A model generated the notes under the pieces. The model searched no databases. It was not told the DNA's origin and worked only from the letters and a program-made list of their open reading frames with translations. This document shows positions 1-12,137 of a stretch of 64,000 nt of DNA, piece after piece; positions within the stretch are counted from its first letter, which is position 1, and the number at the start of each line of letters is the position of its first letter. A program made the translations under genes and the position numbers. The stretch is from Folioceros fuciformis (Eukaryota; Anthocerotophyta; Anthocerotopsida; Anthocerotales), in contig JBNGIO010006380.1 in NCBI GenBank assembly GCA_049999805.1, positions 552,735 to 616,734 on the forward strand. The letters run 5' to 3'.

Positions 1-2028
1 GGTGATGGTGGATGCCGAGGTGGCAGAAGCGCATGATCGCACTCTGGGCCAGCTGACACCCACAGGGACTTCTGTGGTGGTGGAAGGAGAGCTGAAGAAG
101 CCTCCCGAGAGTGCAAAGAAGCAGCTTGTAGAACTCAAGGTGGAAAGGATCCTGGACGTGGGGACAGTCGACACATCGTCGTACCCCATTGCCAAGGCAG
201 CATTGTCGTTCGAACATTTGCGGAACTATCAGCATCTGCGAGCCCGCACTAACACGGTGAGCGTGGTGATGTGTTGACGTTCTGGGTGTGTGCAGCATGC
301 AGTTTTGACATGTCTCTGTGTGTGCGTTTGGTGTCCCAGATCTCTGCGGTCGCTCGGATTCGTCATGCCCTCACGAAAGCCACGCATGATTTCTTCGATG
401 CGAGGGACTTTATTTGTCTACAGACGCCGATTATTACCACCAGTGATTGTGAAGGTGCTGGAGAGATGTTCCAGGTGACCACTTTGCTGAGTCAGGCAGA
501 AAAGCGAGAAGAGGAGGCCCTCCTGCACCCTCCTCCCACAGAAGCTGATGTGGAAGCTGCAAGGAAGGTTGTGACCGAGAAGGGTGATGTGGTGAAGCAG
601 CTGAAGGCAGAGAAGAAGAGTAAATCTGAGATCTCGAGAGCTGTCCAGGAGTTGACGAGTGCTAAGGACACAGTTGCAAGGTTGGAAGATGCTCTGCGAT
701 TGAAGGGTGGCATTTTGCACAAGGAGGGTGGAGGAGTTGACTATACAGCTGATTTCTTCGGGACCGCTGCATACCTGACTGTATCGGGCCAGCTTCAAGC
801 TGAGACCTACGCGTGTGCCCTCGGTCGGGTATATACATTCGGGCCGACCTTTCGTGCTGAGAATTCCCACACGACACGACATTTGGCTGAGTTCTGGATG
901 GTTGAGCCTGAAATGGCTTTTGCAGATCTCGAGGTAATGTCTGTGAGGACGAAGATTGATGTGGTTCCGTTTCGGTCGTGTTCAAGCAAGGCTCTCAGTT
1001 TTTCCTTCGTTGTTGCAGGATGACATGAACTGCGCAGAGGATTATGTGCGTTATCTGTGCAGATATTTGCTTGAGCGGAGGTTAGATGATCTCAAGTTTT
1101 TTGAGGAGAAAATCGACCCGACCGTCTTACAGCGGTTGAGAATGGTTGAGTCGACTCCATTCCAGCGTTTGTCATATACTGACGCAATCAAAGTTCTCGA
1201 GAAGGTCTCTCAGTCTGTCTTTGTTGTTGTTTGACTGGTGCCAGTTTCATTGCTGTGACCACCTCAAGTCGCCTGAGTTAGACTGTGGTTGTTTATGTTG
1301 CCAGGTCCCGGCTGGGAGATTTGAGAACAAGGTGGAATGGGGAATCGATCTAGCTTCAGAGCATGAAAGGTACTCTCAGCCACTGCATTTTGGACTTAAA
1401 ACACTTCCACAGTACTGAAAAGCAGAGTGTGTTCTCTCCAGTCTACAAGAACTACTTTTTGCCACAGGTATCTAGCTGAAGAGGTCTACAAAAAGCCAGT
1501 AATCGTTTACAACTACCCCAAGGGCATTAAAGCTTTCTACATGCGCCTCAACGACGATGGGAAAACAGTCGCAGCCATGGATGTCCTTTGTCCCAAGGTT
1601 GGATAAACCAGTGCAGAAATCCGTTCAGTCACATTTTATTCGGTTCTTGAAAGTGCTGACGTTATCCCCAACTGATGCAGATCGGGGAGCTCGTGGGCGG
1701 AAGTCAGAGAGAAGATCGACTGGATGTGCTAAGGCAGAGGTTTGTGCTTGTGCTGTCATCTTCATGCTTTTGGTATTAATGACATAAGTATTGATCTGCA
1801 GGGCCTTTTCCTTTCACATCTGACCGATCCCATATTTCGATCAGGGTGAAAGAAACTGGCGTTCCAGAGAAGCAGTATGATTATTACCTGGATCTTCGGC
1901 GGTACGGCACTGTCAAGCATGCAGGATTTGGCCTGGGTTTTGAGAGAATGGTGCTATTTGTGACCGGCCTTGAGAACATCAGGGAAGCCATACCTTTTCC
2001 AAGATATCCAGGCAAAGCAGACCTGTGA
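1..2028 (+). CDS. SYNC1: Asparaginyl-tRNA synthetase, cytosolic type (5' end outside window)
   Basis: Class II aminoacyl-tRNA synthetase that charges tRNA-Asn in the cytosol. Coding exons read at about 1-256, 341-933, 1019-1204, 1305-1369, 1468-1597, 1681-1739 and 1845-2028, with GT-AG borders and matching phases. The translation carries the class II hallmarks: motif 2 ([13 protein letters not shown] then [12 protein letters not shown], about 829-915), the asparaginyl-specific [11 protein letters not shown] block and the C-terminal motif 3 ([12 protein letters not shown], 1927-1960) ending in [10 protein letters not shown]. An insertion rich in Lys/Glu/Ala (about 510-730) after the MFQVTTL block corresponds to the WHEP-like insertion of plant cytosolic AsnRS. 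The N-terminal anticodon-binding OB-fold is only partly present because the gene starts left of the window. The nearest neighbour downstream on the same strand is cytochrome b5, with a 1.3-kb gap. Identity is confident; individual splice borders are inferred. Confidence 0.93.
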
Positions 2029-3388
2029 GAAAGGAGCTCGATGCACTAGGATCGATAGAGTAGTCGTTGCAGCCTACTCTGTTTCGTGTCACGGGTAATC
2101 CGGAATGATGAACCAACTCAAAGTGAGTTGTTCGTCTCCTGGACCTTCACCTCGTTTCGGCAAATTGTGCGGAGATGGTGTGCATGTCGCATTTTGTGAT
2201 TGATAGAACAGAGTACATCTCCCTCGCATACGGCACTCAGAACTCGAACATTTCTTCCCTATACCAGCTGGGAAAATGGAGGGAGGCCAATGGTACTCCC
2301 CGGCACTACCAAGGCCTTGTCCATTGCTTTATGTGTGGATGAAGTAGTGGCCTCTCTACCAGAGAAAGTAATCGCGAACCTTTGCGGCGGTGCATCTCTC
2401 CGCAAGCCACCCCGCAGTGCTGAGGATCACTTGCCCTTGACGGAATCTCCAGTAAGGCGAGTGACAACCACCTCCGCTCGTAGCGTCTGGTCATCCTTTG
2501 CCAAAATCCGGTCAGCCTCAAGGGAGACACCATTGAGCAGAGCACTCTTCAAAAAGGAGGAAGCCCCTCTCGTTCTCCGTAGAGAATGACATTGGAAGCC
2601 TAGTGATGGGCAGCAGTTCTTTGCCTGCCATCCAGAGTCTAGTGATTGAGGTGGGTCCTCTAGTCGTGTATGAACATCCCATAGTTCTAATCGTGGAAGG
2701 CTTGGCTGGGCCCAGATTGACCCTCATAGCACGAGGACAAGACGAAACCTCGTTCCTTGAGAAAGAGTAGAAAAGAGATGGCTGGGATTTGGAAAGCAGT
2801 GATACAAAGTTGAATCATGTACCAGCTCCCTAACCAGAGGAAGAGAATCTGGAGGCATCCTAGGGATGGAGGATTCCTAAAGGAGAGCTGTTCAGACAGC
2901 TTTAGACGAAACCGTACATGAAGAAAATTCTTAGTGTGGACGAAAATTAGTAGACTTCTGTAAAATTTTTCTTCAGAGTGGTGTTTCAAGTAAAAATTTG
3001 CATCAGATAAAATTCCTCCTCTTCCTTCCCCTTGTGGCGTAGTTGGCCGGAAAGGCGGCCTTTGTCTCCGTTGGTGTTGGTTAGGTTAGGTGACTTGCCC
3101 GCAGCCCGAAAGAGTCAGTTCTAGATACTGTGCTCTTTTTCGGAGCAATAACGTTTACTTCTCTCACTCCCAACGCAACTTTCAGTCTGTGGGCTCGTTG
3201 CGGCCGTAGAATCCGCGGTATCGTCTGCTTGAGCTCCTGCGGTATCGTCTGCTTGGCGTGTGGCTCCAAGGACAGCTGTAGCAACTGCTGCAGCGCTGCA
3301 GCAGAGCGCCGAAGGGTGTGGCAGGGAGTACTGTGTTCGCTGTTGCGGGGTTTGTTGTCGGGATTTGGCGCTGAGCCAGGGGTTCACC
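2029..3388. other. Intergenic: AsnRS 3' region and cytochrome b5 upstream region
   Basis: No recognised gene in 1.36 kb. The longest open frame (2200-2589, +) has no family resemblance and no plausible splice partners. The part next to 3389 becomes GC-rich and probably holds the cytochrome b5 promoter and 5' UTR. Confidence 0.5.
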
Positions 3389-4213
3389 ATGGCGGGATCC
3401 GAGAAGGTGTACACCCTGCAGGAGGTTTCGGAGCACAACCATGCCAAGGACTGCTGGCTCATTATTGACGGCAAGGTTAGTGGACGCGAGAGCCTCATTC
3501 CGAGCCCCGGGGCAGCTGAATGGCTTGCCCTTCTTGCCGGTTGATCCCGTGTTCTTGCGCGATTCTGTTAAGCTTGGCTCTGGACGTCTGCTGTTGGATT
3601 CCTGTCTACTGAAAAACCGGTAGTGGCTGATTTTTTATTGAATGCACGCCGCAGTCCAGCTGATAGGTTCTAGCTTCCGATGCATCCATTTTATGCTGTG
3701 TTACGAAGCGGCTCACGAAAGTTGCTTCGTCGTGGTTTTTGATTCAGTTGTCTCATATTGCTTTTGCGGCCTGTTAGGTTTATGATGTGACCGCATTTCT
3801 AGAGGAGCATCCTGGAGGTGATGAGGTACTGCTGTCAGCTACAGGTACTTAGCCGGCACGAGTTCTTTTGTTAAGGTTTACGCGGTATTAGTTAGCCTGT
3901 TGTGAGCAGCCAAGCGGCACTCGATGGCAAATCCTGAACCGCAGTTCTGTGTGACACAGGGAAAGATGCTACCGAGGATTTCGAAGACGTCGGGCACAGC
4001 ACGAGCGCCAGGGCCATGATGGAGGAGTATTTGGTCGGGGATGTGGACGTCACATCATTCCCCGAGAAGCCCGTGTACAAACCTGCGAAGCAAGCTGCCT
4101 ACAACCACGACAAAACCTCTGAGTTTCTCATCAAGATTCTGCAATTTCTAGTTCCCCTTGGAATTCTAGCCTTGGCAGTGGCAGTCCGCTTTTTAACCAA
4201 AGCGGAAAGCTAG
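3389..4213 (+). CDS. CB5: Cytochrome b5, ER tail-anchored
   Basis: Small haem protein that donates electrons to desaturases, hydroxylases and some P450s at the ER surface. Three exons, 3389-3475, 3778-3844 and 3960-4213, give 135 aa, the usual length for plant CB5. The haem domain starts VYTLQEVSEHN and contains the signature HPGG (His40, axial ligand) and a second His in VGHS (His64, the other ligand). After a short polar linker the C-terminus has one hydrophobic segment (about residues 107-130) followed by a short charged tail, TKAES, typical of a tail anchor directed to the ER. The start ATG lies in CACCATGG context and opens directly into the conserved domain. Splice phases agree: exon 1 is phase 0 and exon 2 ends in phase 1. 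Confidence 0.93.
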
Positions 4214-4583
4214 CTGGACAGTAGGTTAGACATGCTCGTTTTTGTCAAGGTTTCCTTGCCTCGGCGACAGGACTGTGTGCGTATGACTTTGAGCTGTAAT
4301 TTCAGCAACTTTTAGGGTCCGTATCTATTCAATAATAAGGACTGCACAGAGTAGTCGAGTTTGTTACTAAACAAGCTTGTTCATGCGTCGTCGATGACAG
4401 GCTCTGGCTAGCACTGCTAGAGCGGCGCATCTAGGAGTTTGCAAGCACGTGCGTGCGGGAATGCAAGTGCAACACGAAGCGAGTGAGAGACACGCATAGC
4501 TGTGCAGTGCTGTGCTGTGCTGTGTTGCTTGGTTCGTGAAGGGCAGCATTGTGCTGGGCCCGCGCTGGGACGGAGGATCGGGG

Positions 4584-7500
4584 ATGTGGACGCTCAAGAC
4601 TGCGGAAGGCGCAGGCCCGTGGCTGCGCTCAACTAACGACCACGTTGGGCGGCAGGTCTGGGAGTACCATGAGGACGCAGGTCCTGATTCCGTGCGTGCC
4701 ATCTCTGAGATCGAAGATTTTCGGTCCCACTTCACTGCCCACAAGCATGAGAAACGACACAGTGCAGACCTTCTGATGAGACGCCAGGCTCGTGCCTTGC
4801 CCCCCAGAATTGTGGCGAGCTGGGCATGTTTCTCGTTTGGCTGACTCTCGTGCGCTTTCTTTGCCTGCAGTTTGCAATCAGGAACCCAGTTCCACCGCTA
4901 CCACCCCAAGTGAAGGTCAGTGATCCGGAAGATGTCACAGACGATGCTGTTGAGACGACATTGCGCCGGGCTATCCGCTTCTACTCTACTATCCAAGCCG
5001 AGGATGGGCACTGGCCCAATGACTACGGGGGCCCTATGTTCCTCATGCCTGGATTGGTGAGTTCTGGATGCTGTCAGCGAGAAACTCTGGTCGTGTTTCT
5101 CGACTGCCAGCTTCTTTTCTTGCGTGTACTTAAGTTTTTGGATGCTGGTATCAGATTATCACGTTGTATGTGACGGGAGGAATGAATTCGGTGCTGTCAG
5201 CAGCTCACAAGAAGGAAATATGCCGCTATTTGTACAACCACCAGGTGAGCAAGTTGTAAAGCATCGGGTTTTACCTTTGTCTGAAACAGTGGTAGCTTGT
5301 TTCCTGGTCTTTCATGAATTGCAGGTGTCAGATGACGGGTGTCTGTGGCATGCAGAACAAGGACGGAGGGTGGGGTCTGCATATTGAGGGTCACAGCACT
5401 ATGTTCGGATCTGTTCTCACTTACGTTTCTCTGAGATTATTGGGGGAGAAGCTTGAGGATGAAGAGTTTGGGGATCTGGAGAGGGGTCGAGTGTGGATTC
5501 TAAAGCACGGCGGAGCCACTGCAATTCCTTCTTGGGGAAAGTTCTGGCTATCGGTACGAACTGGCTAAGCCACGTGTATGGTTTTCTTGGCTCAGGATCT
5601 CAAAAGACGGTTCTTGTCTGGTGCAGGTTCTTGGAGCGTTTGAATGGGAGGGAAATAATCCTCTGCCTCCAGAGATGTGGTTGCTGCCCTACTTTCTGCC
5701 CATCCATCCAGGTGAAGGCCTGTCTTCTACCTGCCGTTCTAAGTTATCTTAAATTCCTGACGTTTTTGGTACTAGTGAGTTACGTTACCGTCAGTGTTTC
5801 AGGAAGATTTTGGTGTCACTGTCGAATGGTGTACCTTCCCATGAGCTATGTCTACGGATGTCGGTACACTGGGGAGATCACCAGCACTGTCAAACAGTTG
5901 CGACAGGAGCTCTTTAATGAGCCTTATGAGGATGTGGACTGGAATGTGGCCCGGAATTCCTGTGCTAAGGTATTGAGGCTCGTGAAGGAATATCTCTACT
6001 AAATTGCTATAAAAGCCGTAGTACTCAATTCAGCTTGTGTGGTTATCGAGTAACATTCTTTCGCATTTTGGATCCCTGGGAATAGGAGGACCTTTACTAC
6101 CCACATCCCTTTATACAAGACGTGCTTTGGGCCACACTTTACCATGTGGTAGAGCCAGCCTTGACGAAATGGCCGTTTTCAATGCTGAGGGAGAACGCTT
6201 TGGCGCATGCAATCAAGCACATACACTATGAGGATGAAAATACTAGATATTTATGTATCGGCCCAGTAAACAAGGTGTGTGGATTGACTTTGTTATCTGC
6301 CTTGCTTGATTTTGAGGGTTTTGGAATCAGTAAGTCAGCTGCCTGCCATGAAAGACTTGTGCGTAGACCAGCCGGAAATGTGAAATGGTATGCATGCCGT
6401 CATTTTGTGGCTGGAATCAGTTGCTGTAGCTAAGTTGTCCACGATGGAAGAAGCAGGTGATGAACATGCTAGCTTGCTGGATTGAGGACCCAAATTCTGA
6501 AGCCTTCAAGCTTCATCTTGCAAGAGTTCCAGATTATCTCTGGCTTGCTGAAGACGGCATGAAGATGCAGGTGTGACGAGTCAACTATCTGCTCTGTCAT
6601 CCCTAGTGAGAGGCTCTGTAACGTGGTGTAGCAGTATTTAAATTTCTGTGGCTTGATTGGTTCACGTAGGGATACAATGGCAGTCAGTTGTGGGATACAG
6701 CATTCGCGGTTCAAGCCCTAGCTTCCACCAGTTTGCTGGATGAGAGCACCTCAGCTCTTGCAAAGGCTTACCGCTATATCGACAGAACGCAGGTGATCTA
6801 TACATTCTATAACTTGTGTAGGATGAGTGGCGGTTGCTTCCTCATTTTAGCGGTTTACTTGTCCACGGGGAGCCACTTCAAATGTATGTTGCGAAATCTG
6901 GTTTTGGTTTGGCTGCCAATACCTCCAGGTGGTGCGTATCTTCGAAAGCAACCGCATCACCTAAACCTTATTTCTTGATCTTGAAGGTTAAATTTGACTG
7001 CCCAGGCGATTTGAGCTACTGGTATCGTCATATTTCTAAAGGGGCATGGCCGTTCTCAACGCAAGATCATGGCTGGCCGATATCGGATTGCACAGCGGAA
7101 GGCCTAAAGGTTGTCCTGTCTCTTATGGGCTTGTCTTTGAAACAGCTTGTGGTCATCTGCTGCTGTCAGGAACGTTCCAACATCCTAAAATACCGCAGAT
7201 CAGTGTAGGAGGGTATTATTCAAACCACGGATGCATTGCTTGCTGCAGGCTGCATTGGTCTTATCAACGCTGTCTACCAATCTGGGTATTGAGAATCTCG
7301 CCGCAGAACGGCTGTATGATGCTGTCAATACCCTTCTTTCCTATCAAGTATGTTTATCTGGTGTACCAGGTTGAGGCAGGATCTGTTTTTATCAAGGGGA
7401 AGGTTTGCTTTGACAAACGTCCCTGATGTCTTTTTTTCAGAATGCTGATGGTGGAAGTGCTACTTATGAGAACACAAGGTCTTACCCATGGCTTGAGGTA

Positions 7501-8744
7501 TGCATTGCATGAAAATCAGCGCGAAACTGGTCCTGATTTTTTGTTTCAAGCCACAAACGGTTTGTGGATGTTGTTGAAGCACTGTGGCCTGCTTGCAGAT
7601 GATCAATCCAGCAGAAACATTCGGGGATATAGTCATTGACTATTCGTGCGTGACACATCCCTGGTTTTGCGTGATCAGTTTGTGAGTTTCTTGTGACACT
7701 CTGGAATTGAGGACGTTGACTGGCTGTTGTTTATGGAGCTGCAGCTACGTCGAGTGTACCTCTGCCGGCATCCAAGCTTTGTCTGCCTTTAGCAAGCAGT
7801 ATCCAGACCACCGTGCAGATGACATTGCAAAGTTTGTGGATCGAGCTTGCAAGTTCATCGAGGACAACCAACGACCAGATGGGTCCTGGTACGTATTGAT
7901 GTCTGATTGTGTGGCCTGAGTTACGGAAGCTTAGATACAAATCTTGTGAGATTTTAGGGGATGTGAGTACATTTCTTGTTGTTTAATGGATTATGATTAC
8001 GCAGGTATGGATCCTGGGGTGTCTGCTTTACGTACGCTGGTTGGTTTGGCGTTCTGGGTTTGATAGCTGGTGGGAAAACATATAGTACCTCGGCTGCAAT
8101 CAGAAAAGCTTGTGACTTTATTCTGTCCAAACAGCTTCCTGATGGAGGGTGGGGTGAAAGCTATCTTTCCTCCCAAGATAAGGTAAAACGGAATTACAAG
8201 GTGGTAGCCGCGTGTGCCATCCTTCTCAAAATCTGTGCATCTACTGTCCAGGCTATCAAAACCTCATGTAAGAATCTCGTTTGTAGGTGTACACGAACCT
8301 GGAGGGTGGTCGATCTCATGCAGTGAACACCTCCTGGGCACTGCTTACTCTTATTGCTGCTGGCCAGGTTGCCATCCTTCTGTCTGAAATACAAAGACCT
8401 TCACTCTAACTAACTCTCTTCCTAGAGTGCGACCTGACTGACGTTTTTTCCCCTTGATACAGGCCCTACGAAACAAAGAGCCACTGAGAAGAGCGGCTGC
8501 TGTTCTTATCAACAGGCAAATGGAGAATGGGGACTTCCCACAGGAGGTCAGTCCCCTTTCTTGACCCTAGGTTGAACAACATGCTTTGCCCTGCTCTGAC
8601 GAGACGATTCTGAATCCACGTCTGTGCTCTCAGGAAATCATTGGCGTGTTCAACCGGAACTGCATGATCTCCTACTCCTCCTATCGGAATGTATTTCCTA
8701 TATGGGCACTGGGTGAATACCGCGAGAAGGTCTCAAGGTCCTAA
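4584..8744 (+). CDS. CAS1: Cycloartenol synthase (oxidosqualene cyclase)
   Basis: Cyclises 2,3-oxidosqualene to cycloartenol, the first committed step of plant sterol synthesis, on ER/lipid membranes. Eighteen exons: 4584-4787, 4871-5056, 5155-5244, 5356-5553, 5627-5711, 5803-5969, 6086-6274, 6457-6570, 6670-6792, 6987-7109, 7249-7347, 7441-7497, 7599-7645, 7745-7888, 8005-8182, 8287-8367, 8463-8546 and 8634-8744. They give 759 aa, close to the roughly 757 of angiosperm CAS. The catalytic DCTAE motif is present (Asp486), as are QW repeats such as [10 protein letters not shown] and [10 protein letters not shown]. The residues that distinguish cycloartenol from lanosterol synthases (Tyr410, His477, Ile481 in Arabidopsis numbering) are all retained as Tyr413, His480 and Ile484, so the product is predicted to be cycloartenol. 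Intron 1 has a GC donor. All phases close without frameshift. Confidence 0.95.
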
Positions 8745-8896
8745 TTGCTGTAAGCAGCTATTCATTACACTCACATTCTTTTAACGTTTCTCACGTCCAT
8801 CGAAGTGTCTCCGGGCTCCCACACGACACGGTTTTAGGGTTCTCTTGTTCAAGAAGGCGGGGGGTTCCGGAATTGCATGACGCCCATCGCAAACCA

Positions 8897-9472
8897 ATGG
8901 CAGAAGCCAAAAACTCATCAGCGTCGTCGAGCGCCTCGCCCCCGTCTGCCCCTCTGGAGCTATGCCGGAAAAAGAAGACAGAGGGGACGACCTTTGCGCG
9001 AGACGTTCTCGACCACATCGACGAGTTTATCCACGCTTCCGTGGATGACCACAAAAACTGCTTCCAGAGATCCCTAAGCAAGGTGGCCATGCTGACACAA
9101 CTGTGCCTGTTACAGCTTGTAGCCGTTTCATGCACAGAAGGCCATGTCTGCCCTAGATGTAGCGTGTTAGCAGATCTGGCGTGTTAGCATTAATTTTGAA
9201 GTTGTGGTATTCGATATGCCTGTTAGAATTCCAACGGGGAGGGGCCTGCGTGTTGTGATAAAGCTGGAGCTTTGGACAAGGTTGATACCTTGCTCTTGAT
9301 CCTCTGCGGCTTCTACGTTGCTGTTGATCACTCTCTGCGTCTGGGCTTTCTATCTGGTGAGTGTAACAAGAACGGAGTTTGCTTTCAGATGTTTGAACTG
9401 ACCAAGGCAGTAGGGCAACCCGCTGCAACTGTCGAGAGTGTTCTTCCTCTAACGGTAACAACCAGAGATTGA
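8897..9472 (+). CDS. Small conserved plant protein of unknown function
   Basis: Two exons, 8897-9082 and 9389-9472 (both phase 0), give 89 aa. The N-terminus is Ser/Ala/Pro-rich. The middle (GTTFARDVLDHIDEFIHAS, then DDHKNCFQRSLSK) and the exon 2 start (MFELTKAV) followed by the end ESVLPL resemble, from memory, a family of roughly 90-residue land-plant proteins with a DEFIHAS...CF...K-MFG-SK core and a VESVLPL tail. No enzyme domain, signal peptide or membrane segment is visible. An in-frame ATG at 8873 would add eight residues; 8897 is chosen because the downstream ATG is followed by the low-complexity leader usual for this group. The function is unknown. The gene follows CAS1 by about 150 bases on the same strand. 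Confidence 0.55.
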
Positions 9473-9748
9473 AGCTACAACATCAGTTAACACCATGAAT
9501 GACTTTTCAAATGAAACTACCACAGGACATGTGGACATCCTTGAGGCTGGGTTTAAAAAAACTTCCTCAGCGTCTCCTTGGAATAGGAGCCTCCTCGTGA
9601 AGTAGAATTAATTCTACTTTGTGTGATTTATTCACTTTAATCATCTTAATTTTAATATCAAGGATGGACAAAGGCTTTCTATCGAGTGGTGTATCAAAGT
9701 CATAGGAATGGGTGTTCTCTTTCTTTTCTATGATGGTCTTCTTTTGAT

Positions 9749-9964
9749 AATGCATATTTATTATTTTGCAAAGATCATTGGCCAATATCTATGATGGTCT
9801 TCTTTTGGACAATGCATATCTATTGTTTTGCAAAGAGCATGGGCCAATATGGTTTTTAAAACCATGCATATCTATTGCTTTGCAAAGAGCATTAGCCAAT
9901 ATGGTTTTTAAAACAATGCATATCTATTATTTTGCAAAGAGCATTGGCTAATATGGTTTTTAGA
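9749..9964. repeat. Tandem repeat, four copies of about 52 bp, AT-rich
   Basis: Four diverged copies beginning near 9749, 9811, 9863 and 9914 share the core TGCATATCTATT...TTTGCAAAGAGCAT...CCAATATGGTTTTTA. A 20-base segment around 9727-9746 recurs at 9788-9807, so the first unit is longer. A second pair of copies (AGGTCAAGT...CTTCTTTGGTTC) follows at about 9977-10058. The whole 9.5-10.45 kb interval is AT-rich and has no recognised gene. Confidence 0.8.
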
Positions 9965-10653
9965 ATAGTAAAAAGTGTAGGTCAAGTAACTTCTTTGGTT
10001 CCACCGTTTCACTATTTAGAACAGCAATAAGCATAGGTCAAGTGGCTTCTTTGGTTCTTTAATAAGAATAACAACAAGTATATCTATATTGAATTAATTA
10101 TATCATTAAACATAACAAATTACTAAATGAGACATTCTTGTGTTTGGAGAGCATTAAGTGCTAAGAAAGCATAGTTTATGTATTCTAAGAGAACATTTGA
10201 AGAAGAGGAGAGAGCTAAGCTCCTAACTTAAGTAGGTCTAAGCTCCTACTTAAACTAGAAGCTTACCAAATATGGGCAAGATGTACTTAATTTTTATTGG
10301 ATAAATTTCTTCTTCTTTTATTTTTATTTCTTTTACTTTTTGTATATATATATTTAGTTAATATATTAATATTTAAGGTTTTTTTAAATGGGAATGATGT
10401 AGAGGTATAAAGGCCAAGGTCTGTAATATTCTTACATAGGGCTTTGAAGTAGCTTCGTGTTTCTATGGTCCATGGCCCTGGGTGAGGTTGGTAATGGATG
10501 GAGTGAATGGCGGATGGTGGACTAAAGAGTGGCGCCGCCGTCGATCCGGTCACTCGCTGCGGTGCCATCCGGTTTCCCGGTGTTGAGGCTTGTGATTAAG
10601 TGCAGGCCATACCTTCGCTGCTTCGTAGGCGTAGCGGGTTGCGCGACGCGGCC
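9965..10653. other. AT-rich gene-free spacer before the EAF gene
   Basis: Strongly AT-rich, with poly-T/TATATA stretches around 10290-10390 and several open but featureless frames. The last 150 bases turn GC-rich and probably form the promoter and 5' UTR of the next gene. Confidence 0.5.
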
Positions 10654-12137
10654 ATGGCGCTGTCGCAGGAGCCTGGTACGGCGCCTGCGGCAGATGAATG
10701 GCACCCGCTGGTGCTGGGAGCTTCCGTTACCGACCCGGACGCACCTCGCTACTACTCTTTGAGATGTGCGCGGCCCAAGGCTTTCTCTTTTCCACAATTC
10801 GGTTGTAGGGAGGGTTCAGCTGAATGAATCCATGGTGTCTTCATACGGAGGGGTTGAGCTGAATGAATCGATGGTCTCTGTATTGGGAGGGGTTCAGGGG
10901 AATGAATCTATGGTGTCAGCAGAGGGGAGGGATGAGCTGAATGAATCTACGGTGTCTGCGGTAGTACCTTTACTGCCTGCTGGTCGCTTGCTGAAATTTC
11001 TTTCCTGTTGCCGTGGTGCAGATGATTTTTTGCCTGCTTCCATAGACACGAGCAGGCCTGGGACTCTGCACAAAGGCGCAGAGAACAAAGTGAGCGTGGA
11101 ATTCCATAATAATCAGGCAGGAAAGCCGAAAGTCCAGTTCCAGGGGAACAGCGAGGATTGCAAGGAGATTGATGCGGTGATATTCTTTGATGGAAAGGAG
11201 TTCCGGGTGGAGCGCCTGTACCGAGCCATCAAGCCTTTGAGGCACGTTCGGGAGGCTGGGGAATCTGCGGCTGCGGCTGCGGCTGCGACCACCATCGCAG
11301 GGCCAGGCCCAGGGCCTTCCTCGTCAGGGGCCACAGCGTCTGTAGCGGCGCCACCTGCGCCATCTGGATTGGTGGAGAAGATCCTTCCAGCCCCCGCTGC
11401 AGAGCCTCGATCTGCTACGCTCGAACCGCGGGCGTCTCCGGTGCATGTCGCTCTCAAGGATGTTGGCAAGAAGAAGCCTGCTCCCAAGAAAGGTGAGTTT
11501 TTGGTTTGGGAAAACTAGAACGAAGTTTAGGGCTGCGGTTGTTTTGATGTGAGTATTCGGTTGAGTTCATGAGTAGATGTCGGTCCAATTGCAAGGAAGC
11601 TTGACATTTTGATATGGAACAGAGCCAAAGAAGAAAGGGACCAAGCGAAGTCTGGATGGCAAGGCAAAAGGCGGTGCAGTTGCTTCTGCATCTGCACTTC
11701 CTTCAGTGCCTTTGCCTTTGCCTTTGCCTGTGCCTGTTCCTGCAGCATCTCCTGTGGAGGAGCAGCAGGAGATACAGGCTCCCTTCACTCTAGTGGACAT
11801 TGATGATGACGAGGATGACAGAGCAAAAACAAAGAAGGTGGAAGAAGACACAATAGATGATATCGTAGACATTGACGAAGTGGTGGAGGAAATAGCAGAT
11901 CATGAGAGCGACTATGAACTCGAAGATGTGGAAGTGAGCGAGGAGGAGGATGCAGACGAGGACAAGGCTGTGGGAGATGGAGCTCCGGTCGTAGCCTCCC
12001 AGGCAAACACTGAAGATCAACCGCAAAGCTCGGGTGGCAGCAGCAGCAGCAGCAGTGAAAGTAGTGATAGTGGCAGCAGTAGCGAAAGTGGAAGTGACGA
12101 TGAAGATGATTCTGCCAGTTCAGGTGATGACAGTTGA
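10654..12137 (+). CDS. EAF: ELL-associated factor (EAF) homologue
   Basis: Predicted transcription elongation cofactor of the EAF family, nuclear; the family partners ELL in super-elongation complexes. Exons 10654-10765, 11022-11492 and 11623-12137 give 365 aa. The EAF N-terminal domain is recognisable across the first splice: YYSLR-YDFLPASIDTSRPG, then VSVEFHNNQAGKPKVQFQG, DAVIFFDGKEFRVERL and AIKPLRHVRE. The middle is Ala/Pro/Gly-rich and the C-terminus is very acidic, ending in a Ser/Asp/Glu-rich tail as in animal and plant EAFs, where this region acts in transactivation. Intron 1 contains a 39-bp minisatellite. Splice phase is 1 at both introns. The domain identification is from memory of plant EAF sequences. 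Confidence 0.85.
10811..10963. repeat. Intronic minisatellite, about four copies of 39-40 bp
   Basis: Lies wholly inside EAF intron 1. The copies share (G/C)AGCTGAATGAATC-ATGGTGTCT followed by a short G-rich spacer. The period is close to 13 codons, so the intron stays open in the frame of exon 2 and simulates a repeat protein (NESMVS units). Exon 1 is in a different frame, so these are not coding in the spliced model. Confidence 0.8.

Noticed and set aside
2200-2589. 129-codon frame after the AsnRS gene
   Set aside because: No recognisable motif, a non-AUG beginning in part of the frame, and no partner exons; treated as intergenic.
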